Below are positions 47,274 through 58,874 of a DNA stretch of 64,000 nt, one piece after another. The notes beneath the pieces are model-generated. The model saw nothing but the letters and a program-made list of their open reading frames with translations. It did no database searches and was not told where the DNA came from. Source of the stretch: Brachynemurus nebulosus (lineage: Eukaryota; Arthropoda; Insecta; Neuroptera; Myrmeleontidae). The stretch covers positions 37,844,108-37,908,107 of the forward strand of contig JAPWDM010000005.1 of the NCBI GenBank assembly GCA_035578155.1, in the 5' to 3' direction. The number at the start of each line of letters is the position of its first letter. Position 1 is the first letter of the stretch. Both the position numbers and the translations under genes were made by a program.

Positions 47274-48148
47274 GGGCAGGGTAAGGTATTAGAATAATTT
47301 TTTTTTGCATTTTTTTTATTTTTTTAACTGAATGCATGATATCTTAAGAATATTGTCTCAAAATTTCAAGTTGATTGGAGCAAAATTGACAAAGTTATAA
47401 GCATTTTTGTTGTTACCTGGCAGATGTTTCGCTCTCTATATATCTCTTTCTCTCAGTTATATTATAAAAATTTCAATGGAAGTACTAACGTGTTTATACC
47501 TCTACTGTATATTTTGTCAGTGTAGGGTACAAAATTAAGTTTAGCAGTAAGTATTCTATATCAGTTTTATACAAGAATTTTTAAGTGTTCAAAACTTTAA
47601 AGCGTTTTCCCCACAGCTTACGTTTTCAAAGTCGGTGCCCCTCATAACTTCAAAACTACAGCACCGATTCATTTGAAATTTTGAACACTATTTCTGTACA
47701 TAATTTACGAGGTAACGCTGGAGAGTTTTTTTCAAATTTGTTAATAATTTTTATTTTACAATAACAAATTAGCCAATTTTTTTTCGCAAAAATCGTGTTT
47801 TTCCGCTCTAAGTGTTCCAAAAAAGTGAAAAATTGAAATTTCGAAAAACCCTCCCAGCGTTACCTGAGGAAAACTATTATCTAACGAATGAACTTTAATT
47901 TTTTTATTTCGGATGATCCAGCACCAAGTTATGAGGGGCACCGCAATTCTACTTTTTTTCGAGACACGTTCGAATAATTGCTGCCATTACTGTATTTTTT
48001 AATACTTCTTCGTGAAAATTTTATACAATATTCTTCGAATGTTATACTTTAATGTACCACTGGTTTTAATAAAGAGATTTTAACTGTCTCGTCACAAAAA
48101 AATAACAAAAACATGCCTTTTTTTGTACGAATTAACCTTACCCTCTCC
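47274..48148. mobile_element. TTAA-flanked foldback element
   Basis: The left end GGGCAGGGTAAGGT and right end ACCTTACCCTCTCC are inverted and TTAA flanks both sides (47270-47273 and 48149-48152). A large internal inverted repeat is present: GTGCCCCTCATAACTT near 47635 pairs with AAGTTATGAGGGGCAC near 47927. GGTAACGCTGGAGAG near 47711 pairs with CTCCCAGCGTTACC near 47855. No transposase ORF is present. The TTAA target fits piggyBac or Kolobok. Confidence 0.75.
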
Positions 48149-48165
48149 TTAAAAATAATATTAAT

Positions 48166-48294
48166 AGGTTTGTTCGAACAGACTACTCTGATGGTCAAAT
48201 GGACGTTAGACGTACGCGCACTACCACAGTTGGAACGCGATTATGGTAACTACGGATGCGTCTGATGTTCATTGTGATCTGTTGGAACACATCT
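48166..48294. mobile_element. Short MITE, ends resemble the 3913-5796 foldback
   Basis: The left end AGGTTTGTTCGAACAGA and the complement of the right end, AGATGTGTTCCAACAGA, form imperfect inverted repeats over 129 bp. The left end starts like the foldback element at 3913 (AGGTTTGTTC), which suggests a shared family. It begins 14 bp after the TTAA of the preceding element. Confidence 0.6.
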
Positions 48295-49149
48295 AATATG
48301 TCAGATAGTTCATAATTTATAAATATGGGAATAAGAAAAATTAGAATGGAATTTACACAAGACTGACTTTTTTGAAAATAAAAAAATAAAATTTCTTTAA
48401 ATTATTTACCATCGGTAGTATTTCGAAGGAGTTTGGAGATTCGCATACATCCTTGATTCTAGCAAGAATCCAAGCCTGACGAGAGGGAGAGTCACCGGGT
48501 TTGAAAAAGGGGTCCGTAGCTATCGGTAGAGGGCCCCGGAAAAAAGGAAAAAGTGCTAAAAAGGTTTTTTATTTTTTTGCTCGGCACTTATTTTATTAGG
48601 GAAAATTTTTAAAAAAATGTGGTTTATTCCCGGGAGCCGCCATTATTTTGACACGGCCCTGCAAAAATCAACCATTTTCTCGGTATCTCCTTATGACTAT
48701 AATTTAACTCTTGTCAAGAAACATTTAAATGTGAATACATATAATAGTGCATAATTGGAAAAATGTAATTAAAATTTTGGACAATAACATCCTTACAAAA
48801 AAAAGTTTCTTCTAAATTCACACGCTTCAAAAATTTTGCGTTAAAATGGTTTCACGTATCAGTATTTAGTAGAATTGTCCAGAAAAATAGTTTTGATAGA
48901 ACACTTCCAGTAAAAATATTTCGATAAGATAGGTATGATTTCAATACGAATGAATAAGTAAGACGTAGTGTCAGTTGTAACAATTACAGACTAATGAGCT
49001 AAGATTTAAAATAAAAACTAATAGGAACATTTTAATAGTATATTTACCTGATTGTTATACAATTCTAAACGAATTCGAATAAAAAATACAAAAATGATAA
49101 AAGCAAAAAAGTATTTGTATTAAAAAATTATCAAAACTAAGAAAAATCG

Positions 49150-49392
49150 CTAAATTTGATCTTCATCAAACCACAGACTTGTAGTCGTTCGTCGTATATT
49201 ATGTGCCGTACGATACTCCTCCATTTGTTGATCGAAAACAATAATTTTTATAATCACCACTTCAACTGTACACAACATAAACAAAACCATAAAAAATGCC
49301 ATATTGGCAACACTGTTTGTATCGAATGATCCAGGCGGATAATCCGGAAATGTACTTATGCCACATATTGATAACAAGAATGGATTAAACAT
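49150..49392 (-). CDS. Small single-pass membrane protein or last exon, unrecognised
   Basis: The ORF gives 80 residues from the ATG at 49392: MFNPFLLSICGISTFPDYPP, a polar stretch, the helix MAFFMVLFMLCTVEVVIIKI, then a charged tail EEYRTAHNIRRTTTSLWFDE. Composition is balanced and protein-like, unlike the surrounding shadows. An AG acceptor (TTTAAACAG) lies 9 nt upstream of the ATG in the same open frame. The piece may therefore be the final exon of a longer minus-strand gene or the coding exon of a small gene with a 5' UTR intron. I do not recognise the family. Confidence 0.45.
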   Translation of the reverse strand: MFNPFLLSICGISTFPDYPPGSFDTNSVANMAFFMVLFMLCTVEVVIIKIIVFDQQMEEYRTAHNIRRTTTSLWFDEDQI

Positions 49393-49410
49393 AATCACAA
49401 ACTGTTTAAA

Positions 49411-52401
49411 TGGTTGTTTTTAAATAAAAACAAAAAATGGAATCGATTTAGTTTGTTTTGTAACAGTCACTTTTTAAATATTTGAATTGATGTCATTGTT
49501 ATTGTTCGGAATTTTAAATTTTAGAGCCACTTTTGTTTTATTTGTATTTGATTAATTAATTGTATTTGTTTCAATTTTAAATTTTCATTGTTTCAATTAT
49601 TTAATGATTTCTTCCAGTTGGTGTAACATAATGAATAAATAGTTTTTTTGTTATTGACTGTCTATATAACAATTATTTAATGATTTACGTTAAAACACGT
49701 GCAAGAGGTTGCCGCGTTTAAACTGTGCTATTGTCTTGTCCCACTAGCCCGTTCAATAGTAATTCAAATTACATAGTGTGTACATAAAATTTGTGTACAT
49801 TTACTTTGTATCTTTTCTACTATACGATTTTGATGTATTAAATTATTCATATTAATCGGTCAAAAAAACTAAAGGTTATTTAAGTCTCCTTCATATAGAA
49901 AGTGAAATGTGGGAGAAAAAATGTGTTCAACAATACTGTAACAACCATAGAGATTGATAAAATATGACTAGAGATGTGTACACGATGTTGGGATGAGTTA
50001 CCACTGAGGTTGGAGAATCTCGTCAAATAGTTTTTTTTTTAACTAGTTGACGTTTTAATTAGTTTATAGTATCAGCTTCTTAATATTACAGACTGTGGCC
50101 ACTGTACGCTAGAGTCGTTGTAATAAAATTTTATTTTGTAAATTTTACTACAAATTCAACGTACACTGCCGATAGTCTACAATATTAAGTAACAAGTAAA
50201 TACTACAAATTAACTAAAAGTCAATTAATTTTTAATTAGCTGACGAAATTATTTATTACTACGCCACTGTTAATTTTGTGTATTTGACAATTTTTTTTTC
50301 GTAATTTGGTTCAATTATTAGTTCTAAATTTAAAATGAAGTTTTTGTGGAGGATTTAACAAATCAAGTTTTTTGGTCAGGTTTATGCGACACTTGAGAGG
50401 AAACCGTTGATCAGACACGTATTCGATACTTACGCTCTAACACCACTCTGACCGCTTGAGAATTGTTATTGTTAAAATATTACGTACAGTAACGAGCAGA
50501 AAAATCAGTGTTAAGGGGTTAGATGGCTTTTTTTAGCAAAAAAACCTAATTTATTCCGACTTTTTTTCTATCAGCAAATGCTTATGGCTTGTACTTGAAC
50601 AAAGGGAATTAAAAAAATGAAATTTCAATTTTTGACAGTGGTTTAAACAAAAAATTTTGATTCTTGGTAAAAATTTTCATGTTTTTCGTTGATTTTCTAC
50701 TTACAAAATGAGATCTAATGAACGGAAACAGTAATTTTTCGTTCAAATACAAGCCATACCTAAACATCTACTAATAGATAAAATTTTGTTTTTATTTTAG
50801 GTAAGAATTACACGAGTTACTTTGCCTACTGCGAAAAATCAGCGATTTTTGAAAACTAGCTGCCAATGGCCTAATTATTTATTTTTTGTTCATAAAATAA
50901 TATATAATAGTATGCCAAAACTTGAAATAAATTATATTTTCTTATATTGTAAAAAAAAATTTGGGGGTCAGGTCTACCCGCACTGTCAACTTCCCATTGG
51001 GTGTCCTTAAAGACTAGAGACTACTGTACATAAATAATTCTTTTTTTTCAGGCGACTCCTCCCCTGACCCCCCGATAGAGGCTTTGCCCCTTGCACCATA
51101 CTGGGGACTTCGCCTTCTGTACCTAAGGGTAGGGGCTCCACCCTTATCAAACAAATGATAACATCATTTGTTCTCAAGATATGCGAGACAAAATATATTT
51201 TGGCAAAAAACTAATTTTTTCAAGTTTCTTATTTCGTTTTTTTATTTTTATTTTTATTTTTTTTTAAGGAAGGTTCTTAGGCCATTATATATATAATAAT
51301 GATATGGTAAAAAATCCATATAATCTATGTTATTTTAATAAAGTTAATTCCGTTTTTTTACCACAAAAAACAAACCGCTAATCCGAATTTGCTGAAAACT
51401 TTATTCGGTCTTCATTTTTTGATTACGCATCTAATGAAGTTAGTCCGGAGTTAATATCATTATTTGTTCTCGAGATATGCGAGACGAAAAAAAATTCACG
51501 AACGAACGAACTATTCACGAACGAACGAACGAACTAACGAACGCACACACAGACATCACGCTAAAAACGATGGATTCGGATTCTAGTGATCTTGAAACGT
51601 GGAGATATGTCAAAATTAGCGATTCCTAAAATCGGATCCATTACAATAACTTCCTATGAGAAGTTAAAAATCGAAAAAAACAGTGTTTTTTCTTTTTGCT
51701 GAAAAAGATCCATGTAATTGTTTGAGCGCTAATTCTTAAAATCATGATTTTATCAAGACGACGACGGTATTTGCAATTAACCTGCGCCCCCAGTTTGGAA
51801 ACCGCTGTTCTACAGTAATGTACATAAATTAATAATTTGAAAAATTAAAAAGAAGAACGTGATGGTGTGAGTTGAAAACAGAAAATCAATCCTAGTCACA
51901 AACGAAGGACTAAGCTAAGATCATTTTAATCATGAAAGTTTTTGAAACAGAAAAAAGGATCTACTAAACCAGTAATCAGAAATAGATTTAAGAGAGAGAT
52001 ATAAGAAATTTTTGAACGACTTTTTACTCTTATGAAAGGAAATCTTATTTTTCTGATATTCCTAACCTCTCTATATTTGTAAGATTCTAGATGGCTTTAG
52101 TTTCAAATTCAAAGTAATCATTATAATCTATGGTGTTCGACTAATTGTAAGTATATTATGTATTATAATTCTCTTTTTTTCGGTTAATACCATATGATGT
52201 AATAAGAATTAGTTTCATAAGTTGAAAAGGAATCTTATTACAAAACACTTTCACTAGTGAAGTATTTTATATGTTGTTAAAAAAGATACAGACGCAGCAT
52301 AGTGGTGGAAATACGCGACAAAGAGCAGTGTAATAACAACGGACCCAACGGACACAAACCATAGACACTATTCATATAGATGCAACAGAGGTAGTGGTAT
52401 A
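49411..52401. other. Repeat-rich intergenic sequence, no gene seen
   Basis: This holds an imperfect inverted repeat of about 70-bp arms at 50035-50265 (centre near 50130). A stretch at 51040-51670 has GC-rich phrases (CTTTGCCCCTTGCACCATAC), CGAACGAA microrepeats at 51500-51545, and the terminal phrase ACTTCCTATGAGAAGTTAAA. The latter looks like the 3' tail of an old retroelement, but no reverse transcriptase is visible. Confidence 0.45.
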
Positions 52402-52409
52402 CTCTTATT

Positions 52410-53363
52410 TAGGGCTTGGAATACCGGTGTCTTTTTATAATACCGGTATTTATTCGGTATTAAAATTTAAAATATCGGAATTCCGGTACTTCGGTATTTT
52501 TTCGGTATTGACTGAAAATGGTATAGAAAAAAAGAAAAATATTAAAAAACACTCTTAGTGAAAAGCGTTTTTGTATAAGTAGGCAATATGTTTTACTGAA
52601 AATGATTGATAACAGTAATAATAACAAACTACATCATTTTTAGATTTTAAAATTCTAACTAAAACTAAATACAAAATATAAAATAGTAAAACAAAGTAAA
52701 CAAAATAACAACAAAAAATAATAAAATATAAATTTTCTTCGATTCTACTGCACATTTAATTTAAAGAGATACACACGAACTGCAAAGGCGAAAAATCACA
52801 GCTTAAATAATCCAAAGACGTGGTGACAATTCTAAAATAATTTTAGAAAAATACATAGACATCAATTTTTAAATTTCATTCTTTTATTATACAGAGTAAG
52901 GAATTTTTTAAATAGGTATCATTAGAATTAACAATTTTAGTAGGTATTCAACAATAGTAAAATATTTTACCCAAAGATAGGTAATTTTGTATTTTTGTCG
53001 ACAGAAAAATATTTAAAAATATGTATTCCAGAATTTTTAAACTATGTATCAAAACATATGAATGAATATAAGGTATTTGGTCAACTGGACATCTGGAAAA
53101 CATTAAACAAAATTGACGATATTGTAATAATTTATGATCCATGCTTATACTGCTATATACAAAATACTCTATAACCATTCAATACCAATAGTAAATCTAA
53201 CGTAAAAATATTTAAATATGTAATTATATAAAGTATCTGATTTTGCTAATATCGAAACCGAAATACCGGTATTTGAAATTTTGATACTGGTTTTCAAAAA
53301 CGTATAAAAATGTCCGGTATTCCGGTTTTTCGGTAGTACCGAAATAGCGGTAGCCATGCTCTA
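52410..53363. mobile_element. hAT-type element (TACCGGTA-rich ends)
   Basis: The left end TAGGGCTTGGAATACCG and the complement of the right end, TAGAGCATGGCTACCG, are inverted. Exact 8-bp duplications CTCTTATT lie at 52402-52409 and 53364-53371. Subterminal ATACCGGTATT and TTCGGTA repeats lie at both ends. The 954-bp body shows no transposase motif. Confidence 0.9.
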
Positions 53364-53371
53364 CTCTTATT

Positions 53372-55079
53372 GCTCTTATTTATGTGATCTGAAAACAAGG
53401 GGTCAAACTAGATTGTCTATGTCTCTGTTCCACTTGTAATGAGTTTGTGACGTAAATCTCCCCACTCTATTGGTGTAGATACACACTGTTTGCAGTGGTA
53501 TTGGTTTAATGGTTGCGTCTGTGTGCGTATTTACACATACTACTACACCACACGTATTACCAGAGAGAGAAATGTGTGCTGCTCAACTAACAATGTCTAA
53601 CAATGTAATATAATGGACTGTGTGTTCGGTGACGGACAGCGACTGACTACATGACTTAGCTGTGACAGGCCTACAAATGACTCCAAGCGAATTACACTTT
53701 TTTGATGTTAGTTGGCTTCTAGTGTTCTATGTCTGAAAATGACTCATTCGCATAAATTTATGTATTAGATAAGCTCGTAATATAGCTACCTCTCATAAGA
53801 TCTACTATCTAATATATTGAAAAAAGATAGTAGAAATTATAATAACTTTTATAAATGTTACAAAATTTTATTTTTGAAATGAGTCATTTTTAGTTTATAT
53901 TTCCTTAATAATATAAAGTGCGTCTTGAACACGTATTAGGTTAGAGTACCCCAGTAGCTTTTATAGTTTTCAAGGTGAAATGTAGCTCATTTAAGTAGGT
54001 ACCGTAAAATGGAATTACCTTGTTCCTAGGGGCGTAGCTTGGCAGAAAAATTTAACTCCATCTGGCGGACAAACTAATAATCATTTACGAATGGTTTTGT
54101 ATATTCCGCCAGGTGGTTCCAGTTGCCACAGCTCTTATGAGAATGAATATTCTATCTGTTATTTTTTATTGTGTTTGCAAAGCAAATCTAATATATATAT
54201 ATATTAGATAAAATAAAATGAAGATAAAATAATATCTTCATTTCTTCTAAAATTCTTTTTCTGAAAAGTGTTATTTTGCTCTTAGAGGAACTCATCATAT
54301 AAAGGAAACTAGTTATTTTCAAATTCACGGGTAAACAAAAATCACTTTATCGAAAAATACAGTTCACAGGCAAAAAAGGGGTAAAACCTGACTTTCTAAG
54401 AAACACATTCTGATCCAAATCCAGTGTAAATTCATTTTATTATATTTCTGCTTCTGATTTTTAAATTATCGCACTCCGTTCTTGTTAATTAATTTATTTA
54501 GTTATAATAAATTTATAAACTTTTTCATGCTTCCTGATAAACAAGTAACTTCATTCTATACATATTCCGTGAAAGTATGAATCAAACTCTTATACATTAT
54601 ACGTATAAAGGTAACAAACAATATGTAAGTATGTAGAACATGTCTGAAATACTACATAATACACAATGTGATAAATATTACATAATGGTAAAATATAAGC
54701 CAAACGAGGCGAATTAGTGAGTACATAATACGCATTTGTTAAAATTTCCTTTATATTGACCTAGTTTTTTCTTCATATTCTATTAATTAATATTGTTAAT
54801 TACGTAATAATAATAAGTAAACACATAGGTATATGATATATGAAAGTTGTGTTGTTTTTATTTATTGAATTTAATTGTTTATTTAACTATTGGTAAATAA
54901 TAAATAATCAAATACTCTATGTCGTAGCATCCTGTATAACCTAATTAATTTCCTGTTACAAAACTTTTTTACGTAGGATAATGGTTCAAAAATGTATCTT
55001 ATGTGATTTTCTTCGTTCTTTGCCATGGTGTAAAAAAAAAATGAAAAACTTTTGAATTTTGGCAAAAACTTTTTTTTGC
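53372..55079. other. Intergenic sequence, no gene seen
   Basis: This is AT-rich sequence. A short inverted pair, CTGGCGGA and TCCGCCAG, lies at 54063-54105 next to an AGGGGCGTAGC motif at 54029 that resembles a hAT end. Its partner end was not found. Confidence 0.4.
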
Positions 55080-55235
55080 TAAAACGAAAATGTCCAAAAT
55101 ATCCAGTTCCGGGCATCAAACGTGCCTGGCTTAAGAACTCATCCAAGGGCTTGGAACTTCCAATATTTGCACCAAATTTCTCAAATACAGGATGTTTCGT
55201 TCGAGAGTTATCGTGCGGGCATATATATTTTTAAG
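55080..55235. repeat. Dispersed repeat related to 19496-19665
   Basis: GGGCATCAAACGTGCCTGGC through TGTTTCGTTCGAGAGTTATC repeats the order and spacing of motifs in the FLVCR intron copy. The overlapping ORFs here are translations of this repeat. Confidence 0.55.
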
Positions 55236-55542
55236 GCACTGATAATTTTTAGTAAACTTGATGACGTCATCAAGTTAAAAACATTTTTTCCTCAAGCTAA
55301 GCTTTGTTGAAGTAATTTGAATTAGGTTGATGGTCGAAGTATGGTAATTTGGATGAACGAATGAAAAAATGAAAATAGTAACGTCGAAAACTTATAATTC
55401 GCTTCTAATTTCATCGTCCTATCATTTCATTTACGATTTTTAGGATATTAAAAATTTTTAATAAACTTGGTGACCATCAAATTAAAAATATTCCTTTTCT
55501 CTGTAAAGCTTTGTTGAAATGATTTAAATTAGGCTAAATTAG

Positions 55543-56735
55543 CAGGGCCGGTGTGACCATATAGGCGAACTAGGCGACCGCCTAGGGCGCCACTAATTGA
55601 GGGGCGCCAAAAATCTGGAAATGTAAAAATTATAAATTTGGCAAGTAGGGTAAAAGCCCCCTTTGCGGAACGGTATCTAATACTGGAACAGTTTTGACAT
55701 TTACATATTTATTTCTTTAATTAAGTAAGGAAACTTTAAATGCGAGGTGAATTTAAATTGAAAAATTCGCTAAAACAGTCATTCTATTAATAATAATTTT
55801 TGTTATCAGACGTTTCTTTCAGAAATAACTTCATTAATATGTAATTGTTCATAATTAGATACCGTTCCACAAAGGGGGCTTTTACCCTACTGTATGCATT
55901 TTTGTTAACTAAATTCACTTGGACCAGCTTACAGGAAATAAGTGAAAATGACGAAATCTAATCCAATGGCGATAATAAGATGAAATTTACCTAGGAATTT
56001 CGCGCTGTTTTCGCGCTCAACATAACTGCTATTCAAATCTTTCAAACGCCTATATTTTTTATAGTGATCGGAAAACGACGGTTTCGCTTAATTGTCAAGG
56101 TATAGGTATCACCTAATTTTAATACTAATTGTAAGAACATTGAAAAAATTACTCAAAAACATAGACTGAGATGAAATAATAATTAAGATATATGACTAAA
56201 CTAGGCTACAAGTGAAAAGTAAAAAGATTTCTAGCATTTCTACAAGTCTGAAAAACAAAAGAACTGGGCGTCGTTACCGCGTAATTCCGTGAAGTTCGAT
56301 GAGTCATGCTCAGTAGCCCAGGTGGCTGTAGTTTGGGTAAAAGAGGAGAGGAGACGTATGATGTAATTGTGGGTAGGTGGTGATTTTTTTAAGTTACTGA
56401 CCGTCCCCCCCTCCTCTGTTTTTATCAAAGAGGGGGCGCCACTTTCAAGTCTGGCCAGGGGCGTCAGCCACTCCAGGTACGCTACTGATTCCAACCTATA
56501 AGAATGATGCAGGAAAGACTGGTAGGCTTATTGACAATATCAGTTGAACAAGACCATCGTCAAGCGCAAACAATACTTATCAGGTTGTACTTTGTGAAAA
56601 ACTTTTATATGTTAAAAGTTGAAAATTCATTGTATGATTTTTAACTGTTATTATGCTTAAATAAGTGTTTATCAAGTTCTAGGGGCGCCAATGGATATTT
56701 CGCCTAGGGCTCCAAAGAACGTTGAACCGGCCCTG
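55543..56735. mobile_element. Larger hAT-type element (CAGGGCCGG family) with nested insertions
   Basis: The left end CAGGGCCGGTGTGACC and right end AACGTTGAACCGGCCCTG are inverted. GGCGCC and CGCCTAGGGC motifs lie near both ends. Flanks are similar but not exact (TAAATTAG and CTAATCAG). The 1.19-kb body contains a MITE at 55644-55891. At 56455-56491 it also holds CAGGGGCGTCAGCC and GTACGCTACTG, which resemble the end of another hAT family. The ORF at 56240-56494 is repeat translation. Confidence 0.72.
55644..55891. mobile_element. MITE with ~38-bp inverted repeats nested in a hAT element
   Basis: AGTAGGGTAAAAGCCCCCTT at the left and AAGGGGGCTTTTACCCTACT at the right are exact complements. 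They extend through GGAACGGTATCTAAT with one mismatch. TA dinucleotides sit symmetrically three bases in, so a TA-targeting Tc1/mariner-type MITE is possible. No ORF. Confidence 0.85.
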
Positions 56736-58872
56736 CTAATCAGCATGTGAATTTTTGATTTCTGCTGTTTGATTTCTGCGCTATTAAAAGCAAAAATTAA
56801 AATTTACTGATTTATTTTCTAATTGCATGCTATTAACGCTATTTTTAATTATACCGGAAATGATAATTAATAAATTACCGTAGTCCGTTACATAAAAGTG
56901 GTATTTTTGGTAATTTTAATTTTAAATCTGATTCATTATTAAGACGACCAGCAAATGTACAGATTCTAATGATATTGAAATAGGGGACAATTTAAAATTT
57001 ATTGAAAAAAGTCTAACATTATAAGGAATTCGTTAAATGTTAATAACTGGCTACAGTCAATTGTCGACAACCAATTGAATACAAAGAAATTCACATATGA
57101 ATTATTTAATTTTTTTCATATTGTTTTTTGATCAATAAAATACCTTGTATTGATCTTTTGTTGCCCCTTTTTTTACTAATTATGTGTAAAAACACGTGAA
57201 ACACAATAACAAAAACAATTGTAGATACATATTGTATTTCTTTTATTCTCTGTTCACAATAACAACACGACTAATTTTAATTTTAAATTGAAATTCTATT
57301 GTAGGTATGTTTCAAAGTACTCGACGTACTTGACAAAAATAAATTTGAATTATAGCTTGTTCACATCGAAACGGAAAGTAGTAACCAGGAGGTAGCATGT
57401 ATAAATAAGACAGAAAAATGTAATACTTATTACTTATTACTTACTACTTACGGTTTCGGTGTGACCGAGGTGTTAGACCTCGTTAACCGAGACGTTAAGT
57501 AGTAAGTAGAATACATAAGTAGGACAGAAAAATATAAAAGCATAAGTACATTAAGTAACCTACCTATGTGATCTACTTAATACTACTTACCACTTAACGC
57601 TTCGGACAAAGTCTTTAAATTACATAAAATGAAAAAAGAAAGAAAGAAATGTTATTATATTATATTATATCTGTTCTTAATCGCCTGTTATCTAATTAAA
57701 AAATAAAATATTTTTTATTAATCTCCATTTAAGCAAATAATTACCTGATTTCAAGGGTAGAAGTAACGTAACTTAGGAAAATGTTACAAATTTCCCTGTA
57801 AGGTAGGAGTTGGAACGCATACTTCCAATCGGCAATATATATTTTTTTTTTAAACGACATTACAGTGGGTGGTTAGAGAACTTTTATAGGATATACCTAG
57901 TTTGTAGAAATTTTAATTTGCAGTAATTTTGTTTCCGACAACTTTCCTTAAAAATGCAAACTTCTACTCCTAAAATCGCAAAATAAATTTTGATTCTTTA
58001 TAATCTTTGAACGGAATGGTGTTCTTCATTGTTCTTTTTTTATGTCCCGAACTACCTTCGTGTAAGTTCGGAACATTATAAGATTGGTGAGTAACCGAAA
58101 ATTTGAGAGAAGTGGTAAATCAGAGAACAAATGGTAAACAATAATAGAGTTTTACATTCATATATTGAATATACGCAAGAGGACTATGTATTGTATGTAT
58201 TTCATGTACCTGTGAATTCTATGGTTTGGTGGCCAATGCACAATCAAGTTTACTTGATTGTACACAAAATTGCAATAAAAAAAAAATTCTCTTTCTATTT
58301 CTATTTTATAGAAGTGTGTATATATTTATCTCTTTCTTTCGCTGTTTTTTCTTAAAATTATTAATAATGGGACAGATTCTAAAAATTGTTATCTTTGTCT
58401 AATAACTTATTTTAATACACAGAGAGCCATCTTTACGTATTTGTGATAATTACATACTTGCCGACCAGTCCACATAATTCATAGAAAAAATTATATACAT
58501 ATAGAATCCTATCAAAAATAGGGCCATATTGCTCATCATTGTATTTCTCCCCAACTGTAAGATGGCTCTCAGTGTCCGTTTTTTCGCTTATTTTATACCT
58601 ATTCGTTCCGTCATAGTTCGTCCGTTTCCGTTCGTTCGTCCGTAAAGATTTGATATGATGAAAAAAAAATGTGCACGTAGGTGGACAAAATAACGTGTCA
58701 GGACTTTATTTATTCGTACATCTACATCAAGAAAATCTTCCAATTACGATAAACTCATTAGAAATAACTTTTGTGATATAATAAATACGTTGTCTTTGTA
58801 ATTTTGTGTTTCTAATAAAAAAATCGTAGTTGACATTTTTTAAACCTTTATTTATTTCTAATTTTTATTATA
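56736..58872. other. Intergenic sequence, no gene seen
   Basis: This is AT-rich sequence. At 57390-57600 the phrases ACAGAAAAATRTAA and TACTTACTACTTA recur and the centre folds (CCGAGGTGTTAGACCTCG), suggesting an old foldback repeat. No ORF looks real. Confidence 0.4.
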
Positions 58873-58874
58873 TA

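Noticed and set aside
48415..48670. Possible hAT element ending ACACGGCCCTG at 48.66 kb
   Set aside because: No matching left end or 8-bp duplication could be found, so the boundary is unsupported.
57440..57510. tRNA- or small-RNA-like fold at CCGAGGTGTTAGACCTCG
   Set aside because: There is no acceptor stem, A box, B box or terminator. The hairpin fits an old foldback repeat better.
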